Below are positions 48,627 to 59,451 of a DNA stretch of 64,000 nt, piece by piece (the stretch's first letter is position 1; each line of letters opens with the position of its first letter). Below the pieces are notes generated by a model. That model did not search any database. It was not told the DNA's origin and saw only the letters and a list, made by a program, of their open reading frames with translations. This stretch comes from Lichina pygmaea (Eukaryota > Ascomycota > Lichinomycetes > Lichinales > Lichinaceae). The position numbers and the translations under genes were made by a program. Location of the stretch: NCBI GenBank assembly GCA_963422465.1, contig OY730175.1, forward strand, positions 2,604,001 through 2,668,000, in the 5' to 3' direction.

Positions 48627-51600
48627 ATGGCCGCTCAAGGTGGCCGAGAGCCGTTCGGCGACGAACATCGACTGCAGGATCTCCCACCTGGCTCGGTACG
48701 CCATGGTCCCCTACGCGCTCGGTCCGGCTGTTCGGCGCGCTGACATGGCCGGTAGCAATACCCGCCCCACCAAGACGACGAGGCCGAGAGCTCGTTGTTG
48801 CATCACGATCCGCATCGGTTCCATAGTGGTCCTTTCGAGGACCCGCACGGGGGCATGGCGTCGCCCCCGGCTCGGCCCATCTCGACCTACAGTCTGACCG
48901 AGACCTACGCCGCCGATCGAACGGCTACCGTCACTCCTTACAACGACCCCTATCACGGTGCATCCGACACCTGCAGCGGCACCACTCTCGAGGACCGGGG
49001 CGCGTCCTACGATGGCGGCCTCCCGAACCGGGCCCCGTCTCCCTACGAGCGCAGCGAGACCAGCTCGACCGAGGCCTGGCGTCGCCGACAGGCCCCCGGT
49101 GGCCTGCGCCGCTACGCCACCCGCAAGGTCAAGCTGCCCGGCGCCGTCCTCAGCGTCGAGTATCCCGTTCCCAGCGCCATCCTCGACGCTGTGCAGTCGA
49201 AGTATCGAAACGATCTCGAGGGTGGTAGCGAGGAGTTTGCCTGCATGAGATGTATGTTGTTGTTGTTGCTGCTCCTGTTCCTGCTCCGTCCTCGTCCTCG
49301 TCCTCGTCCTCCTGAGCGGGCGAGGAGGCATCCATGGGCGGACGGGCCCGACTTCAGCTGACCCGGTGCCCTTGGCCCTTCTCGTCAGATACGGCCGCCA
49401 CCTGCGACCCGAACGACTTCACGTTGAAGAACGGATACAATCTGCGGCCGGCCATGTTCAACCGCCACACCGAGCTCCTTATCGCCATCACGTACTACAA
49501 CGAGGACAAGGTGCTGACGGCGCGGACCTTGCATGGCGTGATGCAGAACATCCGGGACATTGTCAACCTCAAGAAGTCCGAGTTCTGGAACAAGGGCGGT
49601 CCGGCCTGGCAGAAGATCGTCGTCGCCATGGTCTTCGACGGCATCGATCCCTGCGACAAGGACACCCTCGACGTGCTCGCCACCATCGGCATCTACCAGG
49701 ACGGCGTCATGAAGCGCGACGTCGACGGCAAGGAGACCGTCGCGCACGTGTTCGAGTACACGACCCAGCTCTCCGTCACCGCGAACCAGCAGCTGATCCG
49801 GCCTCAGGCCGACAGCACCAACGCCCTGCCGCCGGTGCAGATGCTCTTCTGCCTCAAGCAGAAGAACAGCAAGAAGATCAACTCGCATCGCTGGCTCTTC
49901 AACGCCTTCGGCCGCATCCTGAACCCCGAGGTCGTCATCCTGCTCGACGCCGGCACCAAGCCCGGGACCAAGTCGCTGCTCGCGCTCTGGGAGGCTTTCT
50001 ACAACGACAAGGACCTCGGCGGCGCCTGCGGCGAGATCCACGCCATGTTGGGCAAGGGCTGGAAGAAGCTGGTCAACCCGCTCGTCGCCGCCCAGAACTT
50101 CGAGTACAAGATCAGCAACATCCTGGACAAGCCGCTCGAGAGCTCCTTCGGCTACGTCAGCGTCCTGCCCGGCGCCTTCTCGGCCTACCGCTTCCGCGCC
50201 ATCATGGGCCGCCCGCTTGAGCAGTACTTCCACGGCGACCACACGCTCTCGAAGCAGCTGGGCAAGAAGGGCATCGAGGGCATGAACATCTTCAAGAAGA
50301 ACATGTTCCTGGCCGAGGACCGGATCCTGTGCTTCGAGCTCGTCGCCAAGGCCGGCTCCAAGTGGCATCTGACGTACGTCAAGGCGTCCAAGGGCGAGAC
50401 GGACGTGCCCGAGGGCGCGGCCGAGTTCATCTCGCAGCGCCGTCGCTGGCTCAATGGCTCCTTCGCCGCTAGCATCTACGCCCTCATGCACTTTGGCCGC
50501 ATGTACCGAAGCGGCCACAACATCGTCCGCATGTTCTTCTTCCACATCCAGCTCCTGTACAACGTCGCCTCCCTCGTCCTGTCGTGGTTCTCCCTGGGTG
50601 AGTTTCCCTCCTCTGACCTCTGCTCTCCCTTCATCCGCTCGGGTTTCCATCGGCTGCGACACCCCTTGACTGACGACACGATCCCGCCACGCAGCTGCCT
50701 TCTGGCTGACGACGTCGATCATCATGGATCTCGTCGGGACGCCGTCCGACAACAACGGTCAGACGGCCTTCCCGTTCGGCCCCAAGGCCTCGCCCATCAT
50801 CAACACCGTGCTCAAGCACCTCTATCTCGCCTTTGTCATCATGCAGTTCATCCTCGCGCTCGGTAACCGGCCCAAGGGGTAAGTCCATCCGATACGCTCT
50901 TTTATCTTTCCTTCCTTCTCCCGCCTCTGCTACGACAAAGGCAGCGTGTCGGCAACCTATCGGCTTCCGTCTCGCTGGCCGACTTCGCAAGCACGCGACC
51001 ACTGACTCGGGGCCCTTCGCAACGCCAGATCGCGGTACACCTACCTCGTATCCTTTGTCGTCTTTGCCTTCATCCAGCTCTACATCATCGTGCTGTCGAT
51101 GTATCTCGTCGTACGGGCCTTCACGAGCCCGCAGACGCAGGACCTCGACTCCTCCTCCGCCGCCGCCTTCACCAAGTCCCTGTTCACGGCCACGGCCGGC
51201 ACGGTCATCGTCGCTCTCGCGGCCACTTTCGGTCTGTACTTCGTCGCCTCGTTCATGTACCTCGATCCGTGGCACATGTTCTCGTCCTTCCCGCAGTATC
51301 TGCTGGTCATGTCCTCGTACGTCAACATTCTCAACGTCTACGCCTTCAGCAACTGGCACGACGTGTCGTGGGGGACCAAGGGCTCGGACAAGGCCGATGC
51401 GCTGCCGTCGGCGACGACCACCAAGACCGCCGACGGCAAGGTGGCCATCATCATAGAGCCCGACAAGCCGCAGGCCGACATCGACAGCCAGTTCGCGCTC
51501 ACGGTGAAACGTGCCCTGGCGCCGTACCAGGCCCCCAAGGAAGAGACGGGGAAGTCGCTCGAGGACTCGTACAAGAGCTTCCGAACGCGGCTCGTTAACG

Positions 51601-51909
51601 CCTGGATCTTCTCGAACGCGGCCCTCGCGGTCGTCATCACCAACGAGAGCTTTACGCAGTTTGGCTTTTCGGTATGTCAACTTGGTTGTTCCGGAGCCAT
51701 CATCAGGCCTCTTTTGTTTTCCTTCTTTCTCGTTACATTGAATCCACTGACACTCTTCGTCCACTTCACAGTCCGACGCCATCAATCGAACGGCCAACTT
51801 CTTCAAGGCTTTGCTCTATGCCACTGCTTTCCTCGCCGTCATTCGTTTTCTCGGGTGCTGCTGGTTCCTGGGCAAATCGGGTCTCATGTGCTGCTTTGCT
51901 CGACGATGA
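48627..51909 (+). CDS. chs-1: Class III chitin synthase
   Basis: Six exons, 48627-48695, 48756-49251, 49389-50597, 50695-50878, 51029-51671 and 51772-51909, encode 912 residues, the class III size. The N-terminal 120 or so residues are variable and hydrophilic. The catalytic region starts near [17 protein letters not shown] and includes [70 protein letters not shown] and EDR at 498-500. The product-site motif QRRRW is at 538-542. The C-terminal third has several membrane segments, ending [18 protein letters not shown]. The [10 protein letters not shown] and [15 protein letters not shown] signatures fit class III, a filamentous-fungus class involved in hyphal growth. The enzyme extrudes chitin across the plasma membrane from UDP-GlcNAc. 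The start has a good context (CAAGATGG). The second intron interrupts MRYTAATC. Confidence 0.97.
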
Positions 51910-52663
51910 GCGTCTCGAGAAGCGATGAAGGAAGGTGCGGAGCGTTTGGAAGGGGGATGACGTGAAGTCGTCTCGTGAGCTTCGACACGGCATCATCCCA
52001 TCAGTCTCTTTTATCTTTTGCGTACTGGTACTGCTCTGTTTGCCGACACGAAGAATCAGTTGACGGGGTTGTATACAGAAAGTGTACTTTGATTCCAGCA
52101 GCAGCAGCAGCAGCAGGAGTAGGAGGAGGAGGAAAATAGTCTTCTTTGATTATACCGATTTTTGTGTCGTACTTTGTAGTATTCCTTGAGAGCCAATGAA
52201 GCCTGCGACGAATAATAAAAAGGAGAATTGGGCGACGACTACAGTGTCACGACACAAGTCTGTGTACGCCCTTTACATGCTGTCGGTCGCCATGGTTGCA
52301 AGTAATGTGACAAAATCAAAATTTCTTCACGATACTGACGTAGGTCCTGTTACTGACAGTCGGTTGGACGTACCCAAAGTTGATTTTACATGGGCCTGTA
52401 TACAGACTTTTGTCGTGCCACTCGTGCCGCTGTACGGAGTACGTATGTACGGAGGTAGGGTACCGGTATGGACAAAGCTCGGCCCTATTAACACGACTTC
52501 AAATTTTTTTTCCTTCAAAAACTGACAAAGTATTTTTTTCCACCAAAAAGTCTTCTAGTAGCAACACTTCGTTCTGGATTGGAGATTCATTAGTGATGTG
52601 ATCGCTTAAGGATTTGAACACATCAAGTTGTGTGTGAGGTAGGTAGTGGAACTGATGACTCAC
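51910..52663. other. Chitin synthase 3' region, no further gene seen
   Basis: A (CAG)n then (GAG)n tract at about 52098-52132 lies in the 3' flank. No coding region or RNA recognised before the tRNA-like sequence. Confidence 0.5.
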
Positions 52664-52720
52664 TCGATCGAAGGTCCTCCGGGTTATGAGCCCGGCGCGC
52701 TTCCGCTGCGCCATGTTGCT
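52664..52720 (-). pseudogene. Truncated tRNA-Met (CAU) or tRNA-derived repeat head
   Basis: Minus strand from 52720: acceptor 5' strand AGCAACA, D-arm TGGCGCAGCGGAAGCGCGCC (A box), then anticodon stem-loop CCGGG-CTCATAA-CCCGG with anticodon CAU. The match ends inside the T loop (CTTCGATCGA): the 3' T-stem strand and the acceptor 3' strand are missing. It is therefore a broken tRNA gene, or the head of a tRNA-derived SINE. Confidence 0.6.
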
Positions 52721-53263
52721 TCTGCTGGAGGTGATATGAATCTCCTTATTGAGATTGATACTCCAACTTTGTTTTTGGATTCTGAGATCATGTAGCATGT
52801 GTAGCTGGACTATACAGACTAGTGAAATTGGAGCTGAAAGGCTACTATGTCATCTGACATCTTTGTACATGCAGTATGTACATACATGCACAAACTCTTC
52901 CTAGTACTACATTATAAAGGACCATCACTTTTGACAATCAGCCGATTTTGTCATAAGTCCTGGAAACCAGTTGTCAACATTGCTGAAACCACTCTTATCT
53001 CAAGAGTGAAAACCCATCACTTTTCTGAATCTGCTCTATTGGTCAAAAACCATGATCCCAGAATCTATATCTTTTTGCTCCAACTATCAACTACCCAGCC
53101 ACAATAAAAAAGAAAGAGACTAGAGATATTCTGAAAGACTGGGCTAGATCCTACTTATCTTGGAACACTCAGTCCTGAGATTAAAACTCAGGATTAAGCT
53201 AGTACTTCCAGTCTATCAGAAATAAAACACCAAACTTCTTCTAAGAGTGAGAAACATCCTGTT
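52721..53263. other. CpG-poor repeat-like DNA
   Basis: AT-rich sequence with no convincing gene. The segment at 53160-53215 shares GGAACACTCAGTC...CAGGATTAAGC with the relic at about 17385-17440. An open frame at 52847-53107 has no recognisable motif. Confidence 0.5.
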
Positions 53264-53420
53264 TTTATTTTTTATTTGATTCTTACACTGATAGTAGCTT
53301 TTCAGCCATGCAGATCTTCTAGCTAAGAGTGAGTCTCTTCAGAAAACCTTTAAAGAAATAAAAACTGAAGACTGGGAGTGACTAGGGAATATAGCAAAAG
53401 AAAATCTTGTAGTGACTGGT
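53264..53420. repeat. 157-bp dispersed repeat, copy B
   Basis: Gap-free match to 36024-36180 with five mismatches. The following base pair marks the start of an LTR-like sequence (TGTCATGG). Confidence 0.88.
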
Positions 53421-53699
53421 GTCATGGAGCAGACCACAAGCACATGACCACATGACAAGTCAGCTGACTTTGTGTGACTTTTTATATTTTTACCCACCTG
53501 TGTTGCATTTCTCTTCTGTAGCTTTACCTTCTTGTATGATAGGAACCTACCAGAGCTATAGCCTTAAAAAAGAAAAAACCCAGTCCTCCCCAATACAACT
53601 CTAGAGTACCAATCTCTATACTGGCTCCCAGATCCCCCAACATCCAATCCAGCTCTTCTTCTCTATCTATTCTCCCAGAGCCAAGCTAACAAGATACGT

Positions 53700-54691
53700 C
53701 TCTGGCAACACCAGATCAACAAGCTGGAGAAAACACACTGCCAGTATCCCAGATTGTTGAAGTCTGGCTAAACCAGTCTAAAGCTCCCCCAAAAGTACAG
53801 GCAGCATGGAAGAAAATCACCATCCAGCTAGCAAGCTATATAGCTACATCTTCCACCACTGGACAAGAGATTCAGAAAGTTCTCCAGAGACTGGACAGAA
53901 TTAAGAAAAATATGCAAACACCAGCATCTAATCTCTCCTATGCTCAAGCAGTCCAGAAAGCTACAGTTCAGGAAATTCCAGTTCCCCAGAGAATCTTCAG
54001 TAAGATTACTATCAGACCTGGAGTCCAAACAGCACAGACAGGAAACAGAACACTCTCCCAGCTTGTGCAGACTATCAAGAACAAAGTCTCTACATCTTAC
54101 CAGAAAGATATCAGAGCAGTCAGAAAGCTCCCTTCTGGTAATATTATCATCTCTCTGGAATCTCCCTTAGCCAAGACCCAACTAGAGAAGAACAAAGACT
54201 GGATCCCTGCAGTGTTCTCTGAAGAAGCCAAGATCTCTTCCAGAATCTTCCCAGTCATAGTTCATAGAATTCAAACAAAGAACTTTAACCCAGACAACCT
54301 GGAAGAGATAACTAAGACTATCTTTAGACAAAACTCTGGTATGGAAAACCAGGTCAAAATCCTGAGAACCTACTGGACCAGAAAGTCCAAACTTCTTAAA
54401 AAATCTGTGACATCTCTGCACATAGATCTTGCAACACCTGAGCAAGCTAATCTACTAATCAAGAAAGAAGTTGTACTTGGCCACATGATCCATGAAGTAC
54501 AGCCAGCACTTCTGGATACATCGGTGGTCCAATACTACAAATACTCAAAGTTTGGACACCAGGCAAGAACCTGCCAAGCTCAAGCACAGTGCCTGGCATG
54601 TGGAGAAAAACATGCCAGAAGAGATTGCCTAATTCCTCAAGAAAAGCTAGTTCCCAAATATACTAACTGTGGAAGGAAGCACTCTGCTTAG
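53700..54691 (+). pseudogene. LINE ORF1 (gag-like, zinc knuckles)
   Basis: The coding frame continues upstream of the ATG at 53912 (residues such as QRLDRIKKNMQTP read straight into it), so the true start is earlier, near 53700. The middle part has an RRM-like pattern. The C-terminal knuckles read YYKYSKFGHQARTC, CLACGEKHARRDC and YTNCGRKHSA. The first Cys of knuckle one is Tyr and of knuckle three Tyr, consistent with decay. ORF1 proteins of this clade bind element RNA. Confidence 0.75.
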
Positions 54692-55008
54692 GAAAAAGTC
54701 TGCCCTAAAAAGTAGAAGGCTACACAGAAAGCTAGAGAATTCTGGCTCACCAGACCTGGAAGATACACCACTCCAGAAAACATCTCTTCCACTTTTATCT
54801 TCTCTCCAAGCCAGACCACTAATACTGGAAGTGGCCCTAATCTATCTGATAGAGAGGATGGGAAGAAAAGAAAACAGGGAGAGCTGGTAAGAACCAGATC
54901 AAGTGCAAGACTTAGCTCTCAAGCAACCTCTCTGCAAAACCTGAAAACTACCACTAATCTTCCAAAACAAAATTCTTTTGAGATACTTGTGGATTCTAAC
55001 CCAGAGGT

Positions 55009-58000
55009 TTGATAAGTATACCAAGTCTCAACCTTCTCCAGTATAATGTACAGAAAAGCCAGAAATGTCAAGATCTTCTGCTAGCTGACCCCAGACTCCA
55101 GGAAGTAGATCTGATTGTACTTCAAGAACCTTGGAAAAATCTATACCAGGAAACAAGTACCTCAACAGTCTTCTCAGCCTTCTACCCTCTTCAAGACCAA
55201 GTCTTAGGGAGAACTCTAGTTCTAATCAACAGAAGAATACAGAGGCCAGCTATAACCCCTGTGTTCTGGAGCAAGGATTTAACATCACTGGAGATAAGAG
55301 TGCAAGCAAAAGTGTTCTGGGTACATAACCTGAACTTCACACCTACAAGCCAGGAAAACTACAGAGTATCAGTAGAAGCTCTACTGGATGTACTGGCCCA
55401 GGCACTAGAGAAAGAAGAAGAACATATTCTTCTGACTGACTCAAACCTCCACCACCTATCCTGGTCAAAATCCTCCCAACTCTACTCTGAACTAGCTACT
55501 AAGTTCAAAGAACTCACAGATGATCAAGGACTAGAGCTGGCAATAGCACCTTTCACACCAACAAGAGTAAGAACACTGGCAGAGTCTCCCTTCTCTGCTA
55601 TTAACTTATCTTTTATTTCTATATCACTTCTTAATTTCTTTATTTCTTCCCAGATTAACCTAGACTTCCACACAGGTTTAGACCACAGACCAGTTCAGAC
55701 AATCCTAAGTCTGGAAACACCAAAGAAAGCCAGAACCTACCAAAGAAACTGGAGAACACTAGATCTGGACCAAGTCAAGAAAGAAGCCAAGAATCTTCCC
55801 TCTATTCCACCACTACTTAACAGAGAGGAAGTGGACAACTATCTGGAGAATCTGGACAAGACTTTTCAAGAACTGACTGACAAGACAATAAGACTTCTGA
55901 GAGACTCAAAGTACACTGTTCTCTGGTGGAACCAAGAGATTAAAGAGAAAATTAAAAAGAAAAGAAAACTAAGAAGAAAAGTCTTCCAAAATCAAGAACC
56001 AGTCTACAAACCTGAGAAGGTAATAAAGGAAAAGAAACACCTGATCAACAATGCTAAAAGAAAGACATTCAGAGAACAACTCCAGAACCTGGCTGAAACA
56101 CAAAAGCACTGGAAAATAGCCAAGTGGGGTAAAGAAAAAGCTGGCAAACCACCAGAACTTCCAATTGTTCCAGAGCTCACAAAGCAAGATAGAGAAACTG
56201 CCAGAACTTTCACAGAAAAGGTAGAAGTATTCAAAACCCAGTTCTTCCCTCTACCTCTCCAGCCAGCACCAGAATCCCACGACCAGCCAGCCAACCACCA
56301 ACAAGACCAGCTATCTCAGGAAATCTCCAAAGAAGATATTCACAATATTCTGAAAAAGAAAAAACCTTTTACAGCTTCTGGGAAAGATACTCTACCTAAT
56401 AGATTTCTAAAGGTATTAGGAGACTCTTTCAATAAAAAGATAGCCAAAGTTCTGGAGGCTTGCTGGAAGCTAGAATATTTCCCTGACAGATACAAAGCAG
56501 CCAGAATAATATGCTTGAGAAAGTCTAGCAAAGAATCCTATTACTATGCCAAAGCTTGGAGGCCAATAGCACTTCTCAACATAATTAGGAAGCTGATAGA
56601 AGCTCTGGCAGCCACAAAGCTAAGTGAACTGGCTGAGAAAGAAAACCTACTACCAGAAATCCAGATAAGCTTCAGAAAAAGAAGATCAACTGAGTCTGCA
56701 CTATTTCCACTCACTTCCCAAGTTGAAAAAGTCTGGAAGAAAGGAATGGTAGCCAGCCTTCTTTCTCTGGATATCTCAGGAGCTTATGATAAAGTTCTGC
56801 CAGAAATTCTCAAGAAAATCCTGGAGAGAAGGAATTCCCAGCTGGTTTGTTAACTGGATCTTTTCTTTCACTACCCAAAGAAAAACCTCTCTTGTTTTTG
56901 ATGATTCAGAGTCTTCTCTTTTTCTAGTACACTGTGGAGTCTCCCAAGGTTCACCTCTCTCTCCTATTTTATTTCTTTTCTATATTTCAGATCTTCATAA
57001 TATTGTTTATACACCAGAGAAAGGTGTATCAGCTCTGGGCTTTGCAGATAATACAAACCTTCTGGCATTTTTCTCTTCTCTTAAAAGCAACCTCCTAAAG
57101 CTAAAGTCTACTTACTCCAAGTGTTTAGACTGGGCAAGAAAACATGGAATGAAGTTTACACCTAAAAAGTATGAACTTCTCTATTTTTCTAGAAGAAGAA
57201 CAGATAATCTTCAGCTCAGTCTAAGACTTGGAGAAGTGGTACTACAGCCTAAGGAAGAAGTGTGTATTCTGGGACTACACTATGATTCCAAGCTTCTCTG
57301 GAAAAAACACCAGAAAATCATGTTACAGAAAGCTTCTAAGTTTTTCTCAGCACTTTCCAGAACTACTTTTTCTACATGGGGTCTACCTGTTCTCTCTGCT
57401 AGACTTATCTACACTGCAATACTGAGATCACTTCTCAGCTATGCAGTAGGAGTCTGGTTCAATCTCTATAAAAAACCTTCTAATATTTCTTCTCTAAATC
57501 TTTTCCAGACCAAGTGTCTAAAAACTATAGGAGGTGTCTTTAAAGCTACTCCTACATTTCTTATTGAAGGAGAACTATTCCTACCACCTCTTGATCTTTA
57601 TTTCAAATTCAGAACAGCAACTTTCCTACAATCTTTCTATTTTTCTAATACTTCTTCTAATCCTCTCTTCTCACTTCTTTATAAGCTCTTTTCCCAGATC
57701 ACTGTTTTTGTTTCTACTCTGAGAACACCTCCAAAATCTCTGTCTACTGTCATACCTAACTGGAAAGCAAGATAGCTAGAAGAATTAACCACTAACCAAG
57801 ATTACTCTAAGAAACAATTTCAAGAAGTGTTTCAGAAAGAGTGGGAAGCCAGATGGCAGGCAAACAGACAGAAGTGTTCTCCAGTCTGGAAGATATTTTG
57901 CAGACTACCCCAAAGAAAAAATCTCAAAGTTTTCAAAGACTTGAGAAAAGCTGAAGCTAGTCTTTACTTGCAGATTCTATCAGCAAGAATAGGACTAGCC

Positions 58001-58267
58001 AGCTTTCTTTTCAGAGCAAATATTCCAGACTTCTAATCCTCTCTATGTTTCTGTGGTTTTGGAGAAGAGACTGCTCAACATATCACTTTCTCTTGTAACA
58101 AGTTTCTTACTCAAAGACAGCAAGCCACTTTTCTTTTCTACAATTTCTCTACTTTACTTCAAAAGCCTAAAGTGCTTAAAGAATTTCTTCTCTGGTTTAT
58201 GTCTTTGAAAAAACTAGACCAGTTTAACTTAGCACACCAACTCTTACCAGAAAACCTACTATCTCTG
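55009..58267 (+). pseudogene. LINE ORF2 (endonuclease, reverse transcriptase)
   Basis: The endonuclease occupies about residues 1-235. The linker is Lys/Gln-rich. RT starts near KKPFTASGKDTLPNRFLKVL, and thumb and C-terminal knuckle follow. Frames change near 56830, and stops occur near 57774, 58036 and 58267. The endonuclease catalytic motifs look eroded (TDSN where a GDFN-type motif is usual, LDH where SDH is usual), and the RT box has Asn in place of the second Asp. It is not expected to be active. Confidence 0.8.
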
Positions 58268-58907
58268 TGATTTTATTTTCTCCAGACACTGCATATTCTT
58301 CCAGATAATTCCCTAGTCTTACTCAAGTCTCAGGTTTTATTTCTTCAAAGGTTTTCTGGGAAAATAAAAGTATGTATCTAGAAGTTCTGCATGGCTCACC
58401 AGCTAAATCAGAGTAAGAATAAAATAAAATAAATAAATAAAATGATAGAAACCTATTGATTGTCATCAACATCTAGCCCTTGACATTAGGTAAAGCTCTC
58501 CCTCAGCTGGACAGTCTACTGACAGAACAAAACAGAAACAGAACAGACAGACACACTTAGCTGGATAGCTGCTGCACTCACAGACTCAAGTCAAGGACCT
58601 GAGTGCTTGGCTGGATAGCCCCTATCAAACAGACAGCAGACATAGAAGGCACTGATATAGAAAGGTGTATGATAGCACTGCAAGATGAATTGCAGTGGGT
58701 CATGGAGAAGCTGGAACTTACCCAGCAAGATTGGGACAAGAAAGTGGCCCTGGGCAGGGATATGGAGGCACAGCTCCAATCCTTGTGGGCAGAGCTAGAC
58801 TTTGTCAACAAGCAACTTGCTACACTCCAGCAGCAGTACCAAGAAGTGATAGGACAAGCAGGTTACTACAAAGCCAAACAAGACACCCTCCAGAGCCAGC
58901 TGATCTT

Positions 58908-59451
58908 TGTTACGACCCAGGAGGAACACAGTCTTTATATACTCACAGAAAGCAGCAGACAGGATACTGGACAGAAGTACCAGACAGCGTGACACAGGAA
59001 CTGGTCACGTGACCGGCGAGACAAACCAGGGGGTGCTCGCCGCAGCATGCATATACACAAACAAGTGAGCAAAGTGAGCAGAGCTCACCCAGCTTGCCGC
59101 AGTGTGCATGAAAAGTGAGCAAAGTGAGCAGAGCTCACCCAGCTCACCGCAGCGTGCATGAAAAGTGAGCAAAGTGAGCAGAGCTCACTCTGCTCACAAA
59201 CTGGGCACTATATAGCCAGGTGATAGTTCCCCTATGGAACGATCATCTTCAACTCATGTTGTGATCCAGACAACTAGATCTACTTCAATACAATCCTTTT
59301 GTACGAAGCCATTGATCAGGTGTCACCACCACCATGTTCCACCAAACCCCTTCACACTCCTTGACACTCCTCTCCTGCGAGAACCAACCCACCTTCCACC
59401 TCTCGCCCTAATCCTATACTCAGATAGGACAGTACAGTACAGACCGCAACA
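58908..59451 (+). repeat. 5' LTR of the Ty3/gypsy element (end inferred)
   Basis: Starts TGTTACGACC, a common start of fungal gypsy LTRs. The end is placed at CCGCAACA because the ends form TGTT/AACA and gag begins 18 bp later. It contains the 50-bp tandem array and a TATA-like ACTATATAGCC at about 59207-59217. Confidence 0.6.
59038..59196 (+). repeat. 50-bp tandem repeat array in the LTR
   Basis: The motif GTGAGCAAAGTGAGCAGAGC starts at 59065, 59115 and 59165, exactly 50 bp apart. A partial unit occurs before the first copy (GCCGCAGCATGCAT). The array lies just upstream of the TATA-like box, where LTR enhancers are usually found. Confidence 0.85.

Larger units (their letters stand above)
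53550..58441 (+). mobile_element. Near full-length Tad-like LINE (ORF1 + ORF2), CpG-depleted
   Basis: Bounded by a 14-bp near-identical duplication, ATGATAGRAACCTA, at 53536-53549 and 58442-58455 (one mismatch). It ends in an (AAAT)n tail at about 58418-58441. ORF1 (about 53700-54691) has a coiled-coil-like N-terminus and Cys/His knuckles. ORF2 (about 55009-58267) has an APE-type endonuclease (LQYNVQKS, VLQEPW, LTDSNLHH, LDHRPV), reverse transcriptase (AWRPIALLNIIRKL, LLSLDISGAYDK, GVSQGSPLSPILFLFYISDL) and a C-terminal knuckle (CFCGFGEETAQHITFSC). The RT box is GFADNTNLL where GFADD is expected. ORF2 is interrupted by one frameshift near 56830 and a few stops. By eye I find only about three CpG in 4.9 kb. 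CpA and TpG are frequent. Confidence 0.9.
53420..58907 (+). mobile_element. LTR retroelement fragment, split by a LINE and cut by a second LTR element
   Basis: Visible parts are 53420-53549 and 58442-58907. The 5' part begins TGTCATGG and has a TATA-like TTTTTATATTTTTA. Past the LINE it resumes and the LTR seems to end at about 58472 (TCATCAACA). A 5' leader and a coiled-coil frame (58603 onward, Gln/Leu-rich, plausibly gag) follow. This frame is interrupted at 58908 by the next LTR element. Only the left part of the element is in view, so family and age are uncertain. It is older than both insertions. Confidence 0.5.

Noticed and set aside
49385-50755. 456-codon open frame antisense to the chitin synthase exons
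   Set aside because: Mirror of GC-biased codons of a well-supported gene on the other strand; no domain, no splice logic.
53550-58441. Classical RIP (CpA to TpA) as the cause of the skewed composition
   Set aside because: CpA and TpG are plentiful in the LINE; the missing dinucleotide is CpG.
58603-58992. 129-codon coiled-coil frame as a host gene
   Set aside because: It crosses the TGTTACGACC start of the gypsy LTR, so its end is element sequence; better explained as a gag-like fragment of an older LTR element.
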